Shown here one piece after another: positions 1 through 9,610 of a stretch of 64,000 bases of DNA. Origin of the DNA: Acetobacter sacchari (GTDB taxonomy: Bacteria > Pseudomonadota > Alphaproteobacteria > Acetobacterales > Acetobacteraceae). The stretch's first letter is position 1, and every line of letters starts with the position of its first letter. The position numbers and the translations under genes are program-made. The notes beneath the pieces were generated by a model that was not told the origin of the DNA, searched no databases, and worked only from the letters and a program-made list of their open reading frames with translations. The stretch spans positions 62,001 through 126,000 of the forward strand of contig NZ_JAFVMF010000014.1 of assembly GCF_017377715.1 (NCBI RefSeq). The letters run 5' to 3'.

Positions 1-535
1 CCTGCTGCGCATCGACATGCGTCGTCGATTGCGGAGCGGGGATGATTGTCGGATGTATCAGCAGGACTTCGTCATCCTGAGTGGAAGGCGGCTGATTTCG
101 ACTTGAGGGAACTCCGCGAGACGAAAAGTGCGGATACGCGGAGGCAGGACCGTCTCCGGTTGCGCTGTCTTTCTCACGGGTTTGCTCCATGGGCGGCTCA
201 ACCTCGGGGGCAGTAAATGTTGTCGGGTTATTTCCCGGCGTCAGCCTGCCGGAAGCATCGTTACCATTTGACGAACGGGGCGTTCCGTTCGGAGCGACCT
301 GTGTTTGAGAAGGGCCTGCGGACGGCGTGGCGGATACGTCGGCGCGAGAGGCGTTCCGGGCGTCGCCAGAGTCGTCTGTCGGCGCGGCGTTCGCGTATAC
401 CGATCCCAAGGTGGCGTCCAGCGCAAAAACGCCCCCGGCCAGCAGGCACGCCTGCAGGGTTGCGCGTAGCGCAATGCGGGCGGGGGATACGCATGTTTGT
501 GAGGGAGCTGAACGTCCGAAGAGTCTGACTGTCAA
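1..535 (-). CDS. N-terminal part of an unidentified secreted protein (cut by left edge)
   Basis: An open frame runs from the left edge to about 535 on the minus strand with no stop. A TTG start at 535-533 is proposed because AAGGAG lies five bases upstream. The translation begins with a basic stretch and then a hydrophobic, signal-peptide-like segment (RATLQACLLAGGVFALDA), with a possible cleavage near YANA. About 130 Ser/Thr/Pro/Asn-rich residues without recognisable domains follow, as often found ahead of an envelope domain. The direction is divergent from tldD. I do not recognise the family; an outer-membrane or periplasmic protein is only an inference from the signal peptide. The main domain lies outside the window. 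Confidence 0.6.
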   Translation of the reverse strand, partial: MTVRLFGRSAPSQTCVSPARIALRATLQACLLAGGVFALDATLGSVYANAAPTDDSGDARNASRADVSATPSAGPSQTQVAPNGTPRSSNGNDASGRLTPGNNPTTFTAPEVEPPMEQTREKDSATGDGPASAYPHFSSRGVPSSRNQPPSTQDDEVLLIHPTIIPAPQSTTHVDAQQ

Positions 536-815
536 AAGGACTCCTTATTCCGCCAGCCCGAACGAGAACCGAATCTTGCATGGCGAGATCTCGCCGCTCA
601 TATGCATGTTACGAAACAATGAGCCGATGATCGTAGAGTTGCATCCAGCGAGCGCCGAAAAGCCGCCGCCGGGTTCGCTTGCGCGTCTAGGAGGCGCTTT
701 CCGCGGCAGGTCTTCCGGGATCGGCGAAAGCGGCTATGATTTGCGTTCGCCCCCCAGCCTCGGACGTCCGACGTGACGTATCGCGGCGTCGGCCAGCAGT
801 TCGGGAGTCTCGCCT

Positions 816-2318
816 ATGTCATCCGCATCTTCAAGCCCGAACCCGGATTGCGGTCGCTCCGTGAACCGAACCGACCCTCTCGGCGCGCTGGCTACGACCG
901 ACCGTCTGTTCTTCGAACGCACAGGCGCCAGACTTGATCGCTCGGCCGCAGAAGCGCTGACGGCGAGCGCGCTGGAAGGCATGGACGACGGGGAACTCTT
1001 CCTCGAATACCGGGAGAGCGAGGGCGTCTCGCTCGAAGATGGCGTCATCCGCACCGCATCCTTCAACACCAGCGCCGGTTTCGGGCTGCGCAGCGTGCTG
1101 GGCGAGGAGTCGGGTTTCGCGCATTCCGATGAAATCAGCGAAGAGTCGTTGCTGCGCGCGGGCGAGACGGTCCGCGCGGTGCGTGCAGGCCGCTCCGGCG
1201 TCCGTGCCGAGCCGCCCCGCGCCACCAATGCGCGCCTGTACAGCGAGCTCAACCCGCTGCACGACACCGATTTCAGCTTGCGCGCCGCAGTCCTGAGCGA
1301 GATCGACGCTTATGCGCGCGGCAAAGACTCCCGGGTCGTGCAGGTCATGGCGTCTCTCAGCGCCGAGTGGCAGGCGGTGCAGATCATCCGCGCCGACGGA
1401 CAGCGCGTGGCCGACCTGCGGCCTCTGGTTCGGTTGAACGTCTCCGTCGTTGTGGAGAAGGACGGACGGCGCGAGAGCGGCTCCCACGGGCAGGGCGGTC
1501 GCTTCGACATCACGCGGATGCTCACGCCCGATGTCTGGCGCGATGCGGTGGACGAAGCGCTGCGGATGGCGCTGGTCAATCTCGACGCGCGTCCGGCGCC
1601 GGCCGGGGAAATGGAGATCGTGCTCGGTTCCGGCTGGCCGGGCATCCTGCTGCACGAAGCCGTCGGCCACGGTCTTGAGGGCGACTTCAACCGCAAGGGC
1701 ACCTCGATGTTCGCCGGACTGGTCGGCAAGCGCGTCGCAAGCCCAGGCGTCACGGTGATCGACGACGGCACGCTGCCGGATCGTCGCGGCAGCCTGACCG
1801 TCGATGACGAAGGCACCCCGTCCGGACGCACCGTCATGATCGAGGACGGCATCCTGACCGGCTTCATTCAGGACCGCATGAACGCGCGTCTGATGGGCGT
1901 CGCGCCGACCGGCAACGGGCGGAGGCAGTCATACGCCTACTCCCCGATGCCGCGCATGACCAACACGCTGATGCTGGGCGGCGACGCGACGACCGAGGAC
2001 ATGATCCGCTCGGTCAAGCGCGGACTCTACGCCGTCAATTTTGGCGGCGGGCAAGTGGACATCACGTCGGGCAAATTCGTCTTCGCCACGTCCGAGGCAT
2101 ACCTGATCGAAGACGGCAAGGTGACGGCGCCGGTCCGTGGCGCGACGCTGATCGGCAACGGCGCGGACGCGATGACCAAGGTGTCGATGATCGGCTCCGA
2201 CGTCGCGCTCGATCCCGGGATCGGCACATGCGGCAAGTCCGGGCAGGGCGTACCGGTCGGCGTCGGGCAACCGACGCTGAAGATGACGGGGCTGACCGTC
2301 GGCGGCACCGTCGGCTGA
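816..2318 (+). CDS. tldD: TldD-type metalloprotease
   Basis: The 500-aa product is full length for TldD, the metal-dependent protease that acts with TldE/PmbA on small peptides and modified precursor peptides in the cytoplasm. The zinc-binding HExxxH motif appears as HEAVGHGLEGD near residue 280, followed by the conserved FNRKGTS and a glycine-rich C-terminal half typical of the family. GGGAG lies about nine bases before the ATG. No tldE/pmbA partner is visible in the window. The next gene is on the same strand after about 165 bases, so co-transcription is possible but not shown. Confidence 0.95.
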   Translation: MSSASSSPNPDCGRSVNRTDPLGALATTDRLFFERTGARLDRSAAEALTASALEGMDDGELFLEYRESEGVSLEDGVIRTASFNTSAGFGLRSVLGEESGFAHSDEISEESLLRAGETVRAVRAGRSGVRAEPPRATNARLYSELNPLHDTDFSLRAAVLSEIDAYARGKDSRVVQVMASLSAEWQAVQIIRADGQRVADLRPLVRLNVSVVVEKDGRRESGSHGQGGRFDITRMLTPDVWRDAVDEALRMALVNLDARPAPAGEMEIVLGSGWPGILLHEAVGHGLEGDFNRKGTSMFAGLVGKRVASPGVTVIDDGTLPDRRGSLTVDDEGTPSGRTVMIEDGILTGFIQDRMNARLMGVAPTGNGRRQSYAYSPMPRMTNTLMLGGDATTEDMIRSVKRGLYAVNFGGGQVDITSGKFVFATSEAYLIEDGKVTAPVRGATLIGNGADAMTKVSMIGSDVALDPGIGTCGKSGQGVPVGVGQPTLKMTGLTVGGTVG

Positions 2319-2484
2319 CAGGCCGGCCGTCTTTCCGGTTTCCTTTCCCCTGCAAACTGTCCTGTCAGACGGGATGGCGTCGCTTCGCCGTCCCGCGTCC
2401 GGGAAATTTCTCCGCAGCCGGAGCCAAGTTATCCATGATCCATTCGCTCCCTTTTGCGCCGGATTTCGCGGCTGACAAACGGTC

Positions 2485-3834
2485 ATGAGAGCGACGTTCA
2501 GACCAGATCGATCCTCGCCCGGCCCTGTAGCAGTCGGGCTATCGCGGTTACTCGGGGGTATCGCTATTCCAGCGACGATCCTGCTGCCGATCCTGCTGTT
2601 CCGCACGCGCGCCCTGTCGGATGCGGTAGTCTCCGTCGTCACCGTTCTTTTCGTACTGCGAAGCGCAGCTTTGCGCGACTGGTCATGGCTGCGGGCTCGC
2701 TGGCTGCAATTCGGGCTGGCGCTCTGGGGCGTGATCGTCGTGTCGTCGGTTCTGGCAGGGCCTGCGTCCTCAGCGATTCAGGGCGTCCTGAGCGTCCGGT
2801 TCTTTCTGTTCGCCGCAGCAGCCTCCTTCTGGACTCTGGCCGGGCGCAGGGCTCGCGGCGCTGCGGCAGGCGTCTGCGCGGCGCTGGCTGGCTGGACCGT
2901 GCTCGAGTGCTGGCAGCAATACCTGACCGGATACAATGCTCTCGGCTACGGCCGCTGGGGCGACGGAGCCCTGACCGGGCCTTTTCTGAAGCCGCGCGCG
3001 GGCAACGCTCTGCTGATGGTGATGTTTCCCGGCGCGATGCCGGTGGTGTTGCGGCTTTTGGCCCGTGATACATGGCGATCGAAGCTCGTCGGCCTCACGG
3101 GGCTGCTACTGCTCATCGCCAGTATGATCCTGATCGGGCAGCGCATGGCGAACCTGCTGATGGTGGCCGGGCTGCTGCTGACAGCGTTGCTCGTACGTCG
3201 CATGCGTCTGCCCGTGATCGCCGCCCTCGGTCTCGGCGTCGTCGTGCTGGCGGCGCTGCCGGTTATCTCCCCACCGACCTATAGTAAGCTGGTCATAAAA
3301 TTCGCCGATCAGATCAGTCACTTCACAGCCAGCCCCTATGGTCAGATCTATACGCGCGCGGCCGTGATGGTCGCCGAGCACCCCAAGCTGGGCGTCGGGT
3401 TCGACGGGTTCCGGTTTCATTGCCTTGACCCGCAGTATTTCCATGGCCTGCCGCAGTTCGACATTCCCTTCGTCGGACCTGCGGAAAACGGCTGCAACAT
3501 CCATCCGCATAATTACTATCTGCAGGTCGCGACTGCGGCAGGGCTTCCGGGGCTGACGTTGCTCATGGCGATGATCCTGTGCTGGCTGCGCCTGATCGCA
3601 CGTCCGTTCCTGCCTTCACGCGGCGCAGAGCGCATGTCCAGAATCACGCCCGCCGCCGCCCCGACGCCAGAGAACGCCATGCTGCTCGTGGCATGCGTTG
3701 TGACGATCTGGCCGATCGCGAGCACCAGCGCCCTGTTTTCGCTGCCGTCGGGCGGGTGGGTGTTCCTGATCGCGGGGTGGGCGATGGCGGCGACGCGCGG
3801 CGAGACGCCGGAGCGGGCGGCGGGGAGAGTTTAG
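2485..3834 (+). CDS. O-antigen ligase / polymerase family membrane protein
   Basis: A 449-aa integral membrane protein with about ten hydrophobic segments spread over its length. A large soluble loop precedes the motif HPHNYYLQ near residue 340, which is characteristic of the O-antigen ligase (Wzy_C / WaaL) superfamily. Members join undecaprenyl-linked glycans to lipid A core or polymerise polysaccharide at the outer face of the inner membrane. No LPS or capsule cluster lies next to it, so the substrate cannot be told. A 41-aa ORF and a CPBP membrane protease follow closely on the same strand. Confidence 0.8.
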   Translation: MRATFRPDRSSPGPVAVGLSRLLGGIAIPATILLPILLFRTRALSDAVVSVVTVLFVLRSAALRDWSWLRARWLQFGLALWGVIVVSSVLAGPASSAIQGVLSVRFFLFAAAASFWTLAGRRARGAAAGVCAALAGWTVLECWQQYLTGYNALGYGRWGDGALTGPFLKPRAGNALLMVMFPGAMPVVLRLLARDTWRSKLVGLTGLLLLIASMILIGQRMANLLMVAGLLLTALLVRRMRLPVIAALGLGVVVLAALPVISPPTYSKLVIKFADQISHFTASPYGQIYTRAAVMVAEHPKLGVGFDGFRFHCLDPQYFHGLPQFDIPFVGPAENGCNIHPHNYYLQVATAAGLPGLTLLMAMILCWLRLIARPFLPSRGAERMSRITPAAAPTPENAMLLVACVVTIWPIASTSALFSLPSGGWVFLIAGWAMAATRGETPERAAGRV

Positions 3835-3849
3835 CCAAGGAAATTCGGG

Positions 3850-3975
3850 ATGCCGCAAAAGGAGACGCCTGAGATCGGGGCGCCTGAAACCGGGTCGATG
3901 ACCGAGCTCATTGCGCGGACGTATTCGCGCAGCCTGTATGTTGATGATTACGCTGTGCCGGTGGCGTTGCGATGA
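3850..3975 (+). CDS. 41-aa conserved-position small protein, coupled to CPBP protease
   Basis: A 41-codon frame starts at ATG 3850, 13 bases after the preceding gene, and its stop overlaps the next start as ATGA (3972-3975). The product begins MPQKETPEIGAPETG and ends YVDDYAVPVALR. It is hydrophilic, with no membrane segment, Cys or signal peptide. The upstream AAGGAAAT gives a weak ribosome site. I recognise no family. The exact overlap with the protease gene suggests translational coupling, and a role as partner or substrate of that protease is speculation. It may also be a non-functional spacer ORF. Confidence 0.5.
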   Translation: MPQKETPEIGAPETGSMTELIARTYSRSLYVDDYAVPVALR

Positions 3976-4610
3976 CGGGCATATCCGGGCGCATTCGCCG
4001 GGCGGCTGAATTCCTGTTGCTGTTCGTCGGAGGGCCGCTGGCGATCCTCGCGCTTCATCGTGCGGGCGTTCTGTTCGGGCTGCTGTGGGCTGCAGCGGCT
4101 CTCGCCTGGATCAGCCAGCGCGGCGCAACAGCTCCACAGTCCGGCCAGACGCTTGGCGCCGCGTTACGAACGCCTCTGCTGCGCTTCATCGTCCTCGCGC
4201 CGCTCATTATGATCGCCGCGTGGATCTGGTCGCCACAGACCCTGTTCAGCCTCCCGCGTGAAAAGCCCGGCTTCTGGCTCGTGATCGTGGTTCTCTATCC
4301 GCTGCTGTCCGTCTGGCCGCAGGAGATGCTGTATCGATCGTTTCTGTTCCGGCGCTACGGCGGGCTGTTCGGCGGCGACAGGGGGACAATCGCCGCCAGC
4401 GCCTTGGCGTTCGGCTTCGCCCATATTCTGTTCCTTAACTGGATCGCCATAGCCATGACGACGATCGGCGGCCTGCTGTTCGCAAGAGACTATGCGCGAC
4501 ACCGGGATCTGCGGGTGGCGTGCATCGAGCACAGTCTCTACGGCTGCCTGATCTTCACCATCGGGCTGGGCAGGTTTTTCTATACGGGAGCAGCCTGGAA
4601 GCACGGCTGA
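3972..4610 (+). CDS. CPBP family intramembrane protease
   Basis: A 212-aa polytopic membrane protein (about six hydrophobic segments) of the CPBP / Abi family, related to Rce1-type glutamic intramembrane proteases. Motif 1 reads PQEMLYR near residue 118; the usual first Glu of EExxxR is Gln and the second Glu and the Arg are kept. Motif 2 is FGFAH near residue 151, and the late His motif is EHSLYG near residue 187. Start and preceding stop overlap (ATGA), so translation is probably coupled to the 41-aa ORF. The substrate is unknown; members have been linked to peptide processing and bacteriocin immunity. Confidence 0.8.
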   Translation: MTGISGRIRRAAEFLLLFVGGPLAILALHRAGVLFGLLWAAAALAWISQRGATAPQSGQTLGAALRTPLLRFIVLAPLIMIAAWIWSPQTLFSLPREKPGFWLVIVVLYPLLSVWPQEMLYRSFLFRRYGGLFGGDRGTIAASALAFGFAHILFLNWIAIAMTTIGGLLFARDYARHRDLRVACIEHSLYGCLIFTIGLGRFFYTGAAWKHG

Positions 4611-4647
4611 GCCACGCGCGGCCTTCGTCGACATTTCGCTTGTCTTT

Positions 4648-4662
4648 GTTCTTATTTTGTTC
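4648..4662 (+). promoter_or_regulatory. LexA (SOS) box upstream of recA
   Basis: The site reads GTTC, seven bases (TTATTTT), GTTC, exactly the alphaproteobacterial LexA consensus GTTC-N7-GTTC. It lies about 200 bases before the recA ATG. A second, imperfect pair, GAAC-N6-GAAC at 4670-4683, has a spacer one base short. LexA repression of recA is therefore expected. Confidence 0.85.
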
Positions 4663-4860
4663 CAAAAGAGAACAGAAGCGAACGAATAGTTAACGAGGCA
4701 TGTCGCACGCAGCGGAGGCGGATGAATTCTCGCCGGACGCATTGCGAGGAGGGCTGGGCTTATGAGAGAGTCAGCGGACAGCGCAGTTATGACGCTGGAG
4801 GCGCCGAGACTGGCGGCGACGGCGCGGCCCGTCGTCGCGGTCGGGGTTCGAGGAGTGGAA

Positions 4861-5889
<1,029 letters not shown>

Positions 5890-6020
5890 ACGCTAAGGCG
5901 GCAGGGGCTCGGAGACGTTCCGGGACCTCCGCCTCGACATTCCCTGAACAGGCGCCCTTGACGGAACGAGGCTATGTTGCTCGTTTCGTCATCGCATCAT
6001 CAGGGGAAGAAGCGTCGATT

Positions 6021-6947
6021 ATGTCTTTCGTTCTCAAGGCCTTTCAGGATCGCGAAAATACGTGGCGGGAACTGTTCCATGAACAGATGCCTGAAATGGA
6101 ATTCCATAACTGGCCGGAATACGGCGATCCCGAGCAGGTGGAATATGTCGCGCTCTGGAAACCCGAAGCGGACCTGGCCACACGTTTCCCAAATCTGAAA
6201 CTCGTCTTCTCTCTGGGGGCAGGGGTCGATCAGTTCGACCTGTCCACGCTGCCCGACCATGTCGGTCTGGTGCGCATGATCGAACCCGGCCTGACGCAGG
6301 GGATGATCGAATATGTCGTCGCTTTCGTGCTGTCCGCACATCGCGATCTTCCGCTCTATGCACAGCAGCAGCGCGGCCATGTGTGGCGTACGTGGCCAGA
6401 GCGGCAGGCTGCGCAAACTCGGGTCGGGATCATGGGACTTGGAACGCTCGGCGTTCCTTGCGCGCAGGCGATCGCAAACCTTGGCTTTCCAACCCTCGGC
6501 TGGAATCGTAGTCCGCGCGATATTGACGGAGTTCAGGTCTTTCACGGCGCCGACACCCTCGACGCATTCCTTGCCCAGACCGATATCCTTGTCTGCCTCC
6601 TGCCACTGACCGATGAAACCCGCGGCATGTTCAACCGGACTCTGTTCGCGAAACTCCCCGCTGGCGCGACCCTGATCAACGCCGGCCGCGGCCCTCAGGT
6701 CGTCGCCGAGGATCTCATCGAGGCGCTTGATTCTGGCCATTTGAAGTGGGCCATCCTTGATGTGACGGACCCGGAGCCCCTGCCCGAGAGCGATCCGCTG
6801 TGGGATCACCCGCAAGTCGTCATCACGCCGCATATCGCCAGCAACACCCGCCCGGACACCGGCGTCGCCAGCATCATCGCCAATATCCGCCGCTATCGCT
6901 CCGGGCAGCCTCCAGAGGGCCTCGTCGACCGCTCGAAACGGTACTGA
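6021..6947 (+). CDS. ghrA: Glyoxylate/hydroxypyruvate reductase A-like D-2-hydroxyacid dehydrogenase
   Basis: The 308-aa product is close to the 312 of GhrA, a cytoplasmic enzyme that reduces glyoxylate and hydroxypyruvate with NADPH. The Rossmann nucleotide-binding motif is GIMGLGTLG near residue 137. The catalytic Arg lies in NAGRGPQ, the acidic residue in DVTDPEPLPE and the His in TPHIASNT. ATG 6021 is chosen because the product then starts MSFVLKAFQ, as expected for the family; an in-frame start at 5958 would add 21 unconserved residues. Substrate preference within D-2-hydroxyacid dehydrogenases cannot be settled by sequence alone. Confidence 0.85.
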   Translation: MSFVLKAFQDRENTWRELFHEQMPEMEFHNWPEYGDPEQVEYVALWKPEADLATRFPNLKLVFSLGAGVDQFDLSTLPDHVGLVRMIEPGLTQGMIEYVVAFVLSAHRDLPLYAQQQRGHVWRTWPERQAAQTRVGIMGLGTLGVPCAQAIANLGFPTLGWNRSPRDIDGVQVFHGADTLDAFLAQTDILVCLLPLTDETRGMFNRTLFAKLPAGATLINAGRGPQVVAEDLIEALDSGHLKWAILDVTDPEPLPESDPLWDHPQVVITPHIASNTRPDTGVASIIANIRRYRSGQPPEGLVDRSKRY

Positions 6948-7023
6948 CCAACATCGTCGAGCGAGGGAGGCGCCATCGCCATTTCGTGGTAAAGGCGGCG
7001 ATCCACGAAATGGCGGAGGTTCC

Positions 7024-8280
7024 ATGGTCATCGCTTCTGCGGCGCGCGTCACGCCCCCCAACCGGCCCCTGTTTGGGCGCGTCACGCCACCCGGCTCGAA
7101 GTCGATCACGAACCGCGCGCTACCTCTGGCCGCATTGTCTGAGGGCGTGAGCCGTCTGACCGGGGCGCTCAAGAGCGACGACACGCGATACATGGCTGCC
7201 GCACTACGCCAGATGGGCGTCGACGTGGAAGAACCCGACGACACGACTTTCGTCGTCACCGGAACCGGAAACCTGAAGCGCCCCGACGCTCCGCTGTTTC
7301 TGGGCAACGCCGGCACAGCCGTTCGCTTTCTTACCGGCATAGCGCCTTACGTGCCCGGCGTGGTCGTATTGGATGGCGATGCGCATATGCACAAGCGTCC
7401 CATTGCGCCACTTATCGCCGCCCTGACTGCACTGGGCGTGGACGCCACGGCGCCAACGGGATGTCCGCCAGTGACCGTGCAGGGCTCGGGACGTCTTTCA
7501 GGTGGGCTCGTGAAGATCGACGCCGGACTTTCGAGCCAATACGTGTCTGCGATCCTCATGGCTGCAGGCAAAGCCGATGCGCCGGTCGAAATCCAGTTGC
7601 AAGGTTCTGGGCTTGACGCCCGAGGTTACGTAGATCTGACGGTGACCGCCATGCGCGCCTTCGGCGGTGCGGTGAAACAAACCGGGCTTATGAACTGGCG
7701 TGTCGAACCAGCACGCTACGTTGCATGTGATCTTGTCATTGAACCCGATGCATCCGCCGCGACTTACCTGTGGGCCGTTGGCACGCTTACGGGAGGCGTC
7801 ATCGATGTCGGACTGGCGCCCGAAGCATTCTCACAACCAGATGCGCGCGCTTATGAGATGATACGAGCGTTCCCGCATATGCCGTCACAGATCGACGGCT
7901 CCCAGATGCAGGACGCAATTCCGACGCTTGCAGTCATGGCTGCGTTCAATGCAACGCCGGTTCGTTTTTGCGGCATTCGGAATCTTCGCGTGAAAGAGTG
8001 CGATCGCATCAACGCTCTTTCCACAGAACTGAACCGCATCCGTCAGGGTCTGGCGTCCGAAGAGGGCGACGATCTGATTGTAAACGGAGATCCTTCACTC
8101 ATAGGGACATCGCTCCCGACGCAAATCGAGACTTACGCGGATCATCGCATCGCCATGGCCTTCGCTCTAGCAGGCTTGATGATCGAAGGAATCGAAATTC
8201 TCGATCCATCATGTGTCGGCAAGACCTACCCGGGGTTCTGGGATGCGTTACGCAATCTAGGAATCGATGTCGAGCACTAA
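7024..8280 (+). CDS. aroA: 3-phosphoshikimate 1-carboxyvinyltransferase (EPSP synthase)
   Basis: AroA joins shikimate-3-phosphate and phosphoenolpyruvate in the sixth step of the shikimate pathway. The 418-aa protein has PGSKSITNRA near residue 23, LFLGNAGTAVRFL near residue 90 (class I-like PEP loop) and RVKECDRI near residue 320. GGAGG lies four bases before the ATG. It is convergent with the chemotaxis operon, only 30 bases from the stop of the cheT-like gene, and I see no terminator in that gap. Codon use is slightly less GC-rich toward its 3' end. Confidence 0.95.
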   Translation: MVIASAARVTPPNRPLFGRVTPPGSKSITNRALPLAALSEGVSRLTGALKSDDTRYMAAALRQMGVDVEEPDDTTFVVTGTGNLKRPDAPLFLGNAGTAVRFLTGIAPYVPGVVVLDGDAHMHKRPIAPLIAALTALGVDATAPTGCPPVTVQGSGRLSGGLVKIDAGLSSQYVSAILMAAGKADAPVEIQLQGSGLDARGYVDLTVTAMRAFGGAVKQTGLMNWRVEPARYVACDLVIEPDASAATYLWAVGTLTGGVIDVGLAPEAFSQPDARAYEMIRAFPHMPSQIDGSQMQDAIPTLAVMAAFNATPVRFCGIRNLRVKECDRINALSTELNRIRQGLASEEGDDLIVNGDPSLIGTSLPTQIETYADHRIAMAFALAGLMIEGIEILDPSCVGKTYPGFWDALRNLGIDVEH

Positions 8281-8310
8281 GAGGAAACGAATTTCTGTGG
8301 AACTGGACCG

Positions 8311-8670
8311 TCAGAAAATCTCCGGTTCCACTGATGCTTCTTCACGTCTAACAGTGTCGCCCTCGCGCAAGAACGTGGCAATATCGTCAAGCGTGATGCA
8401 ATCCAGTATCGGAGCCAGACTTAGCGCCATGTGCCGTTCGATAACGGCTGGACACTTGGCAACACGCCCGATGACTCCCGCCAACGCGAACGCCGTCTGG
8501 GTAGCGTAATCCAACACCTGAAGTTCAATCGACAACGCGTCGTTGCCCCCAGGAACCTCGATTTTACCCATCACCCCCTGCAAGCTTTCGAGCCTACCCC
8601 CAAGAGACGAGGTCAGTTGACTGATTCGCTCCAGCGCTGTACTCAAAGATACGTCAGACTCCATAATCAT
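8311..8670 (-). CDS. CheT-like chemotaxis protein with DxxxQ motif
   Basis: The last gene of the chemotaxis operon encodes 119 mainly helical residues. Its start overlaps the cheD stop as ATGA. Its position after cheD is that of cheT in the Sinorhizobium meliloti che operon. The segment LQVLDYATQTAFAL contains D-x-x-x-Q, the motif CheZ-type phosphatases use on phospho-CheY and which has been noted in CheT. The family assignment rests on gene order plus this short motif, so it is an inference. It could be a CheY-P phosphatase or a modulator of CheR. Confidence 0.6.
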   Translation of the reverse strand: MIMESDVSLSTALERISQLTSSLGGRLESLQGVMGKIEVPGGNDALSIELQVLDYATQTAFALAGVIGRVAKCPAVIERHMALSLAPILDCITLDDIATFLREGDTVRREEASVEPEIF

Positions 8671-9197
8671 ATATCCGCCTCATGCTCTGGAAACGGAATT
8701 TCATTTTTTCCTCTCTGATCCATCATAGTCCCGTCGCCGACGGCGTCCTGCATCCAGGCATGTTGCACCCGACCGCTCACCGGCCAAAATCTTATCCGAC
8801 GTCCTTTCGACCCACCCAGACTAGACGAAACACGATTAATTCTCTCCGAAGAAAGATATTTTCGAATAGATTCGGAATTTCGGTCCTCAATATCGCGCAA
8901 CAGTGGCTGTACTGTCGCGCCACCAAATACTTTACACTGCAAGTTGCCCCTGCGGGCTCCACGCAAAAGAAGGCTGTCTACCAAAAACTCCATGACGTGC
9001 AAACCAGAAGACGATGTTGCTTGCGACGAAATGAGAGCGAGATTCGGCAAGAGAAAATGATTCATACCGCCTATTTTCGCCCCCGTGTCGAATAAGCAAA
9101 CAGAAACACAAGATCCCAACAGGGTGACAAGGACGTCCGCAGGATCGGAGGATACCTTGACTTCTCTCAATATGACGTCGACGATCCGACACGACAT
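8667..9197 (-). CDS. cheD: Chemoreceptor glutamine deamidase CheD
   Basis: CheD deamidates Gln residues of chemoreceptors and can bind CheY or CheC-type proteins. The family core is clear: VLVTLLGSCVSVCLFD with the catalytic Cys, GGMNHFLLP with the catalytic His, and KVFGGATV. ATG 9197 (176 aa, MSCRIVDV...) aligns with usual CheD starts. A GTG at 9233, which overlaps the preceding cheY end by 17 bases, would add 12 residues. The stop overlaps the cheT-like start (ATGA). The C-terminal third from about residue 130 is less conserved. Confidence 0.9.
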   Translation of the reverse strand: MSCRIVDVILREVKVSSDPADVLVTLLGSCVSVCLFDTGAKIGGMNHFLLPNLALISSQATSSSGLHVMEFLVDSLLLRGARRGNLQCKVFGGATVQPLLRDIEDRNSESIRKYLSSERINRVSSSLGGSKGRRIRFWPVSGRVQHAWMQDAVGDGTMMDQRGKNEIPFPEHEADI

Positions 9198-9216
9198 TGC
9201 ACTACATGAAAGCGCG

Positions 9217-9610
9217 TCAGACCGTAATGACACCGAAAACTGCCTCTATTGCGGCTTTCAATTTGCCCACAGTGTAGGGTTTGGCCAACAGATTATTTAC
9301 GCCGTGCTTTATCGCTTCCTGCACCAAGTCTTTGCTAGCTTCTCCTGTCAAAATAATAAAAGCGACTTTCGTCGTTTTAGGATTCGTTCTTATGTGCTTC
9401 AATAAGTCCAAGCCATTCATTTCCGGCATATTGAAATCCGAAATAATGAGGTGGGCCTGATTTTCTGAAAAAAAAATCCAGAGCTTCCTTGCCATTTCTC
9501 CGTTCAGAAACCTGGAACACTCCCAATTGGGCAAGACTATTTCTTAATAGAGTACGTATTGATGTCTGATCATCAACGATCAAGACTCGAATTGCCGACG
9601 CGGCGGGCAT
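9217..9610 (-). pseudogene. cheY: cheY response regulator, frameshifted in a nine-T run
   Basis: Two overlapping frames together make one complete CheY receiver. The first starts at ATG 9610 and reads VLIVDDQTSIRTLLRNSLAQ; the second resumes with HLIISDFNMPEMNGLDLLK (phospho-acceptor Asp), LTGEAS and KPYT and ends at 9217. The break falls at nine A's at 9468-9476 (nine T's on the coding strand). With eight, the frame joins as ALDFFSENQAHL, as expected for the fold. As given, translation yields 77 residues lacking the phosphorylation site. Start and cheB stop overlap (TAATG). The cause may be a sequencing error, slippage or a true mutation. Confidence 0.85.

Noticed and set aside
327-776. 149-codon plus-strand frame near the left edge
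   Set aside because: It is antisense to a frame with a clear signal peptide and a strong ribosome site, and spans the divergent promoter.
2315-2368. CTGACAGG / CCTGTCAG inverted repeat after tldD
   Set aside because: The loop is about 38 bases and no T run follows; it is too weak to call a terminator.
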